Of a DNA stretch of 11,477 bases, positions 7,035 through 11,477 are shown piece after piece; the first letter of the stretch is position 1; every line of letters begins with the position of its first letter. Both the position numbers and the translations under genes were made by a program. This DNA comes from Bacteroidota bacterium (GTDB lineage Bacteria > Bacteroidota > Bacteroidia > Bacteroidales > Lentimicrobiaceae): the NCBI GenBank assembly GCA_023428585.1, contig JAEYXG010000106.1, forward strand, positions 1 through 11,477, read 5' to 3'. The notes below the pieces were generated by a model, which was not told the DNA's origin, searched no databases, and saw nothing but the letters and a program-made list of their open reading frames with translations.

Positions 7035-7823
7035 TTATTCATTCACCCACTTGGGTATTCTCTTCTCAAGGAATGCTGCCATACCTTCCTGTCCTTCTTC
7101 TGATGACCTTATTTCAGCAATCATTGCAGCAGTGTATGACAATGCTTCTTCAAGGGTAATTTTGTTCGAAACCTGATCTATTAACACCTTGCAATGACCA
7201 ACAGCCTTAGGCCCACTGGTTAGCAGCATGGAAGTTGTACTTTCAAGGTAATCATCCAGCTCTTCTTTGGGCAATGACTTATTGACCAATCTGAACCATT
7301 CAGCCTCCTTTCCATTAATTCGACGGCCAGTCAGCATCAATTCCTTTGATCCATATTCTCCCACTCGTTTCATAACAAAGGGAGAAATACAAGCAGGGAC
7401 TATCCCTATTTTGACCTCAGAAAGGGAAAACACCGTTTCATTTTCACAAATGGCTATATCACATGCAGCAAGTAACCCGTTGGCGCCTCCAATTGCCGCA
7501 CCATGCACAACCGCTACCGTTGGTACCCGACAATTATAAATAGTATTGAAACATTCCGACAATTGAATGCTCTCCTGTAGGTTTTGATCATAAGTATAGT
7601 TCGCCACATCTCTCATCCAATTAAGATCAGCTCCTGCACAAAAAGCTTTGCCTCGTCCACGTAAAATTATGATGCGTACATCATCCATTTTTGATAATTG
7701 GTTGAAAGCCTTGATTAGTTCGCTTATCATAACTTCATTGAAGGCATTTCTTATTTCAGGTCTATTGAGCCAGATTGTTGAAATATGACCTTCAATTTCA
7801 ATCTGAATGGTGGTAAACTGCAT
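7035..7823 (-). CDS. liuC: Methylglutaconyl-CoA hydratase (enoyl-CoA hydratase/isomerase family)
   Basis: Expected to hydrate 3-methylglutaconyl-CoA to HMG-CoA. The 262-residue crotonase-fold protein has the first oxyanion-hole segment FCAGADLNWM (61-70), where DLNWM is characteristic of the LiuC group. The second is GGANG (112-116), and SEVKIGIVPA (135-144) carries the single catalytic Glu136. The position of the other glutamate of standard crotonases (Glu144 of rat mitochondrial enzyme) is Gly116 here, which also fits LiuC-type hydratases as I know them. The C-terminal FLEKRIPKW (251-259) is the usual LiuC ending. ATG 7823 is the first good start. Its stop lies 27 bases before the alpha-subunit ATG, so the two are surely co-transcribed. 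It sits between the two carboxylase subunit genes. Confidence 0.93.
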   Translation of the reverse strand: MQFTTIQIEIEGHISTIWLNRPEIRNAFNEVMISELIKAFNQLSKMDDVRIIILRGRGKAFCAGADLNWMRDVANYTYDQNLQESIQLSECFNTIYNCRVPTVAVVHGAAIGGANGLLAACDIAICENETVFSLSEVKIGIVPACISPFVMKRVGEYGSKELMLTGRRINGKEAEWFRLVNKSLPKEELDDYLESTTSMLLTSGPKAVGHCKVLIDQVSNKITLEEALSYTAAMIAEIRSSEEGQEGMAAFLEKRIPKWVNE

Positions 7824-7976
7824 AATGGTGTCAAGTCATTTGATTAGTGAATACTTATTGTATTATCTGTCAATCAGATTCTTTATCGAGTTTAATCTTA
7901 CAGGCAAATTGATTTTCACCTCTTGATTTTATCAATGCCAGGGCAGAATACTTATGATCGGGAAACGAAAATCTTT

Positions 7977-9584
7977 TTACATTCTGAATACTCCGAACTT
8001 AGATTCCTCCCACACTTTATTCATTGAAGTGGCAATGCCCAATGCCAGAGCAATGCGAGTATCAATAGGGTCAATAATTCCATCGTCCCATAATCGGGCT
8101 GTACTATAATAGGCAGAACCCTCTTCCTCATATTTACTAAGTATTGAATTGCGCAATTCGTCTCTTTCTGATTCTTTTAATTCAATGCCCTTGGCTTTCA
8201 ATTGCTCTTCTTTAACGGTAGTAAGTACACCTGCTGCCTGCTCTCCTCCCATGACTGAGATTTTAGCATTTGGCCACATGAATAATAGGTTAGGGTCATA
8301 AGCTCTACCTGCCATGGCATAATTACCGGCACCGAATGAACCTCCAAAAACAACAGTGAACTTAGGTACATTTGCATTGGCAACAGCATGAACCATCTTT
8401 GCTCCGTCGCGTGCAATTCCTCTTCGCTCATACTCACGACCAACAATAAAACCTGTTATATTCTGCAAAAATATTATCGGCACATTTCTGGAAGCGCACA
8501 ATTCAATGAAATGAGCTCCTTTAAGGGCTGTTTCTCCAAAAAGCACCCCACTATTGGCAATGATTCCCACAGGATAACCCATAATATGAGAGAATCCGGT
8601 AACAAGGGTGGGAGCATAGTTAGCCTTGAACTCGTGGAATCTGCTTTCGTCAACAATTCTGGCAATTATCTCCTTTGAATCTACCGGCTTTCGCAAATCA
8701 ATGGGTGCTATACCATAGAGTTCATTAGGGTCATAGTATGGTGTAATGCTTTTAACAATTTCAAGGACCTGCCGGTTAGATGGTTTTAGTGTTCTAAAGA
8801 TATCCCGGCAAATTTGTATGGCATGCTGGTCATCTTCTGCAAGATGGTCAGCAACTCCGGAAATTGACGTATGAACCACAGCTCCTCCAAGATCTTCAGC
8901 GGTAACCTCTTCTCCTGTAGCGGCCTTTACTAGAGGGGGGCCTCCTATGAATATGGTTTCCTGATTTCGTACAATTATTGTCTCATCACTCATGGCCGGT
9001 ACATAGGCTCCACCTGCAGTACATGACCCCATTACAATAGCTATCTGAGAAATTCCGGCAGCCGACATTCTGGCCTGATTATAAAAAAACCTTCCAAAAT
9101 CAAACCTATCAGGAAATACCTTTGATTGCTCAGGAAGGAAAACACCTCCTGAATCGACCATATAAACACATGGTATGTGATTCTGTATGGCAATTTCCTG
9201 AGCCCTTACATGTTTTCTTATCGTCTGTTCAATGTATGTACCCCCTTTTACTGTAGCATCATTTGCTACAATCATTGCTTCGCGTCCATGAATTATCCCT
9301 ATTCCAGTTACTATGCCGGCAGATGGGAATTCATTGTTATACATCCCATAGGCTGCCATTGATGACAGTTCCAGGAAAGGAGTATTGGAATCCAACAGCA
9401 GGTTTATCCTTTCCCTTGCCATCAGTTTTCCTCTTTCCCTATGTTTGCTGATGCTATCTGGTGAACCACCAGCGGTTGCTTTACTAAGCCGATCACGGTA
9501 AGTGGTAATCAATTGGGAGTAAGCCTCCGTGTTTTTCTTGAACTCTTCTGATGAAGTATCAATTTTTGATTCTATACGGTACAA
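7977..9584 (-). CDS. liuB: Methylcrotonyl-CoA carboxylase beta (carboxyltransferase) subunit
   Basis: This subunit transfers the carboxyl group from biotin to 3-methylcrotonyl-CoA, in a complex with the alpha subunit. The 535-residue protein has two crotonase-like carboxyltransferase domains. The N domain includes RGKLMARERI (51-60), VKGGTY (112-117), the NQARMSAAGI acyl-CoA-site segment (169-178) and TAGGAYVPAM (189-198). The C domain includes FLQNITGF (372-379), GGSFGAGNY (414-422), WPNAKISVMGG (437-447) and WDDGIIDPIDTR (499-510). The terminus FGVFRM is the standard MCC-beta ending. The start codon is TTG at 9584: there is no in-frame ATG between the upstream stop (9600-9602) and Met55, yet the conserved ESKIDTSSEEF stretch begins at residue 5. 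It is the first gene of the leucine cluster, 153 bases before the hydratase. Confidence 0.95.
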   Translation of the reverse strand: MYRIESKIDTSSEEFKKNTEAYSQLITTYRDRLSKATAGGSPDSISKHRERGKLMARERINLLLDSNTPFLELSSMAAYGMYNNEFPSAGIVTGIGIIHGREAMIVANDATVKGGTYIEQTIRKHVRAQEIAIQNHIPCVYMVDSGGVFLPEQSKVFPDRFDFGRFFYNQARMSAAGISQIAIVMGSCTAGGAYVPAMSDETIIVRNQETIFIGGPPLVKAATGEEVTAEDLGGAVVHTSISGVADHLAEDDQHAIQICRDIFRTLKPSNRQVLEIVKSITPYYDPNELYGIAPIDLRKPVDSKEIIARIVDESRFHEFKANYAPTLVTGFSHIMGYPVGIIANSGVLFGETALKGAHFIELCASRNVPIIFLQNITGFIVGREYERRGIARDGAKMVHAVANANVPKFTVVFGGSFGAGNYAMAGRAYDPNLLFMWPNAKISVMGGEQAAGVLTTVKEEQLKAKGIELKESERDELRNSILSKYEEEGSAYYSTARLWDDGIIDPIDTRIALALGIATSMNKVWEESKFGVFRM

Positions 9585-9733
9585 GGCAAGTAAATTTGGT
9601 TAATATTGGGTGTAGCCAAGATAATACATTTTTGCTAATTGCAGAAACATGTAACCTATGTAAATGATTGAATCTATTTCCCTCTTTCAATACTCAATAG
9701 ACGTAAGGATGATGAAAAATCTCAATGCATTAT

Positions 9734-10573
9734 CTAAATAGTATCTAGTGTAAAACTTTCACCTGCTTTAATGCCCTGTTCTGTTTTCTGCAGGACAAAG
9801 CATTCATTATATGCATCATGCTCAAGAAAAATGATATAATTGTTCTCAATAGCTTCATTCAGGAACACTTCTTTCTCATCAAGTGTGAGCAACGGCCGGG
9901 TATCATAACTCATTATCCAGGGTAAAGGTATATGAGCCTTTGTTGGCAATAAATCGCTGCTGAATACTACTGTCCTGTCCTTGTATTTAATAAAAGGTAT
10001 TGCTTGACCATCCGTGTGGCCATTGTATAATTTGATCTGAATATCATTGAATAGTTCAGCTCCATCTTCAAATAATTTCAGACGTCCACTTTCTTCAATC
10101 GGTTTGATATTTTCAATCAGGAATGACGCGCTTTCTCTTTTATTTGAATGCATTGCCCAATTCCACTGGGGTGCACTGATATGGTATTGAGCATTAGGGA
10201 AAGTGAGTTCAAATCCGCTTTTGTCATTGTTGTATTTTACACTACCTCCGCAATGGTCAAAATGCAGATGAGTAAGGAACATATCAGTAATATCTTCTGG
10301 TTTAAATCCATGTTTAGCGAGTGATCCAACCAGAGAGTCGTCTCCACTTAAGTAATAACGGCTGAAGAATTTTTCATTTTGCTTATCGCCTATACCGTTA
10401 TTGATGAGAATGCGTCTGTCGCCCTGAACAACAAGCATACAGCGCATAACCATGTTTATCATGTTGTTTTCATCTGATGGATACTTTTGGCTCCATAATG
10501 TTTTTGGCACAACACCAAACATAGCGCCTCCATCAAGTTTAAAGTTTCCGGTAGGTATTGCAAAGAGTTGCAT
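9734..10573 (-). CDS. MBL-fold metallo-hydrolase
   Basis: This is a metallo-beta-lactamase-fold hydrolase, probably cytoplasmic since no signal peptide is seen. ATG 10573 gives 279 residues starting MQLFAIPTGNFKLDGG, which is how relatives in Bacteroidetes begin as I recall them; a TTG nine codons upstream is less likely. THLHFDH (101-107) is the HxHxDH metal motif. Further metal ligands are predicted at His186 (NGHTDG), Asp207 (SSDLLP) and His252 (LEHD), so a two-metal site looks intact. In the early strand most family members read LIDTG, but this one reads LINNG, with Asn58-Asn59 in place of Asp-Thr. The substrate is unknown. The family resembles lactonase-like enzymes (YtnP/AHL-lactonase group), but that should not be read as proof of quorum quenching. 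It lies 149 bases upstream of the carboxylase beta gene. Confidence 0.9.
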   Translation of the reverse strand: MQLFAIPTGNFKLDGGAMFGVVPKTLWSQKYPSDENNMINMVMRCMLVVQGDRRILINNGIGDKQNEKFFSRYYLSGDDSLVGSLAKHGFKPEDITDMFLTHLHFDHCGGSVKYNNDKSGFELTFPNAQYHISAPQWNWAMHSNKRESASFLIENIKPIEESGRLKLFEDGAELFNDIQIKLYNGHTDGQAIPFIKYKDRTVVFSSDLLPTKAHIPLPWIMSYDTRPLLTLDEKEVFLNEAIENNYIIFLEHDAYNECFVLQKTEQGIKAGESFTLDTI

Positions 10574-10609
10574 AATCTTGATTTTGGGAATAAACAACAA
10601 AAGAAGTTA

Positions 10610-10649
10610 AAAGTTAGCACAACTTTGCAAAGTAATCACATCTAACTTT
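10610..10649. repeat. Nested inverted repeat: 12-base palindrome inside an 8-base stem
   Basis: AAAGTTAG (10610-10617) and CTAACTTT (10642-10649) are perfect inverted repeats. They enclose the perfect 12-base palindrome ACTTTGCAAAGT (10622-10633). On the minus strand the outer stem begins 8 bases after the glycosidase stop and is followed by a T-rich run (TTTTAACTTCTTTTG), so it could work as a terminator of the upstream gene. The palindrome also overlaps a possible promoter of the hydrolase gene and could be an operator. Sequence alone does not decide between these. Confidence 0.5.
10628..10635 (-). promoter_or_regulatory. Possible -7 promoter box for the MBL-fold hydrolase gene
   Basis: Read on the minus strand the site is TTACTTTG, which matches TAnnTTTG with one mismatch and lies about 55 bases upstream of the ATG at 10573. 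It overlaps the 12-base palindrome at 10622-10633. No convincing TTG -33 element is visible, and the upstream stop codon is only about 22 bases away, so this is a weak call. Confidence 0.3.
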
Positions 10650-10657
10650 CTGCTGTT

Positions 10658-11477
10658 TTATTTTCCGTAATCCGGATCCATATAGGGTGTGCGCAATCCG
10701 GCAACTTCATTGGCCATAAGTAGAAATACATTCCAGCATAGGCCCCTTGTTGAAACCCACCATTCATTGGTGGAATTCCACTTCGTGGGAATGAATTCCT
10801 TACTATATGGCCATTCAGAATTCAAATAGATTTCTGCCCAAATCCTGTTTTCCATTATTGGAATAGCTTTTTCCCAGCCATGTCTTAATCCTGTGACATA
10901 AGCACAGTACTCTGCTCTTAGCCAACTTCCGCCATTGTAATAGTACCCTTCATTCTTGCCTTTACCATAGTTCTCTTCACCAAATTTAGCAAAGGGTTGA
11001 TACTCTTCTGTCAGATATGAGTAGCCTGGTTCCTCTTTAATTAATCGTACCAAAATGGGTGCTGTAGTTCCTATTCCTGGATGTGTTGAACCAGGTACTT
11101 TGTTTAGCAACGGTGTTTGCTCCAGATGGTTGATTACCATTTCATCTGAAAGGATTGGCCTATTAAACAGCCATAACGAATAAAACTCAGGTTCAAGGTC
11201 ATTTAAACAGATTATATCTGGAAAGTTTCTGTCATAAATCATGTGCTTTCTTTTACTATCATAGAAGTTCCGATATTCAGCCTCTGCTGTTTCCATATAT
11301 TCCTCCGTGATGTCAAATCCTAATTCTTTGATAGTCCTTAGTGCAACTGCAAGCATTCCCTGATTTACTGCCAATTGGTCGGTTTTAGGTTGAAAATCAA
11401 CAATATCTATCTGACTTAATGAGAAATGGGATGTGCATTTACCATCCTTGTCCGCATCAAATTCATTGAGTATATAC
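10658..11477 (-). CDS. Six-hairpin ((alpha/alpha)6-barrel) glycosidase-like protein, C-terminal part
   Basis: The frame is open from the stop at 10658 to the right edge of the window, showing the last 273 residues of a longer protein; a TTG at 11374 is an internal Leu codon, not a start. The visible part is rich in aromatic residues and in Trp-, Glu- and Asn-containing motifs typical of glycosidases built from paired helices, such as amylo-1,6-glucosidase, trehalase and GH63-like enzymes. Examples are DQLAVNQGMLAVALR near the visible start, EPEFYSLWLFNRP, GYYYNGGSWLRAEY, SEWPYSKEFIP, NEWWVSTRGLCWN and the ending RTPYMDPDYGK. I infer a carbohydrate-active fold from this pattern and cannot name family, substrate or catalytic acids. 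Signal peptide and N-terminal domains would lie outside the window. It precedes the MBL-fold hydrolase by 84 bases on the same strand, with an inverted repeat between. Confidence 0.6.
   Translation of the reverse strand, partial: YILNEFDADKDGKCTSHFSLSQIDIVDFQPKTDQLAVNQGMLAVALRTIKELGFDITEEYMETAEAEYRNFYDSKRKHMIYDRNFPDIICLNDLEPEFYSLWLFNRPILSDEMVINHLEQTPLLNKVPGSTHPGIGTTAPILVRLIKEEPGYSYLTEEYQPFAKFGEENYGKGKNEGYYYNGGSWLRAEYCAYVTGLRHGWEKAIPIMENRIWAEIYLNSEWPYSKEFIPTKWNSTNEWWVSTRGLCWNVFLLMANEVAGLRTPYMDPDYGK

Noticed and set aside
7960..7985. Programmed -1 frameshift extending the carboxylase beta subunit into the spacer
   Set aside because: The protein already ends in the standard FGVFRM terminus, and the A-run lies after the stop codon, with no slippery heptamer before it.
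8198..8446. Minus-strand 82-codon frame, with another at 8474-8665, inside the carboxylase beta gene
   Set aside because: They are alternative frames within a strongly conserved gene, with no independent protein features.
8388..8678. Plus-strand open frame of 96 codons, and similar ones at 7267-7539, 3544-3774, 2609-2932 and 4203-4485
   Set aside because: They lie entirely opposite well-recognised coding sequence and show no family motifs; they are antisense shadows.
10574..10600. TTG-initiated nine-residue extension of the metallo-hydrolase
   Set aside because: ATG 10573 gives the family-like N-terminus; the extension is not family-like and runs into the leader.
10658..11374. Glycosidase-like gene taken as complete from TTG 11374
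   Set aside because: The frame stays open with protein-like sequence to the window edge (FQPKTDQLAVNQGM...), so the gene is truncated by the window and does not start there.
1..11477. CRISPR array, insertion sequence, tRNA, rRNA, prophage or defence genes
   Set aside because: No regularly spaced repeats, transposase or integrase motifs, tRNA-like cloverleaf or known defence-protein motifs were seen on either strand.

Overview
The window looks like chromosomal DNA of a member of the Bacteroidetes. It is AT-rich, has few Shine-Dalgarno sequences, and carries proteins in the forms typical of that phylum (RNase G tail, TrpRS, the metallo-hydrolase and the HMG-CoA lyase). One intergenic site also resembles the Bacteroidetes -7 promoter box TAnnTTTG. 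I see no mobile element, CRISPR array, tRNA, rRNA or phage gene. Almost all of the window is coding; the longest stretch without a gene is about 224 bases (2339-2562).

Left end, plus strand (1-1405): the C-terminal end of ribonuclease G, cut by the window edge, followed after 21 bases by a complete tryptophanyl-tRNA synthetase. TrpRS converges on a CorA-type divalent metal channel read from the minus strand (1427-2338).

Centre, minus strand (9584 down to 2563): five genes in a row, in transcription order methylcrotonyl-CoA carboxylase beta subunit, methylglutaconyl-CoA hydratase, methylcrotonyl-CoA carboxylase alpha subunit (biotin-carrying), acyl-CoA dehydrogenase and HMG-CoA lyase. Together they match the lower leucine/isovalerate pathway: isovaleryl-CoA to 3-methylcrotonyl-CoA (dehydrogenase), to 3-methylglutaconyl-CoA (carboxylase), to HMG-CoA (hydratase), to acetyl-CoA plus acetoacetate (lyase). 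The order differs from the liuRABCDE layout of gamma-proteobacteria, and no LiuR-like regulator is present. The dehydrogenase has the catalytic glutamate of the short/medium-chain type, not that of true isovaleryl-CoA dehydrogenases.

Right end, minus strand (11477 down to 9734): the C-terminal part of a protein resembling a six-hairpin glycosidase, cut by the window edge, then a metallo-beta-lactamase-fold hydrolase. A nested inverted repeat lies between them. Whether these two are transcribed with the leucine genes cannot be told from sequence.

Several automatic starts were corrected: the carboxylase alpha subunit and the metallo-hydrolase start at internal ATGs, while the carboxylase beta subunit has no usable ATG and probably starts at TTG. 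I did not find a new defence system or other undescribed multi-gene system. The second looks worth taking are the dehydrogenase active site, an in-frame insertion in the biotin carboxylase domain, structured spacers, and a few startless open frames abutting real genes.
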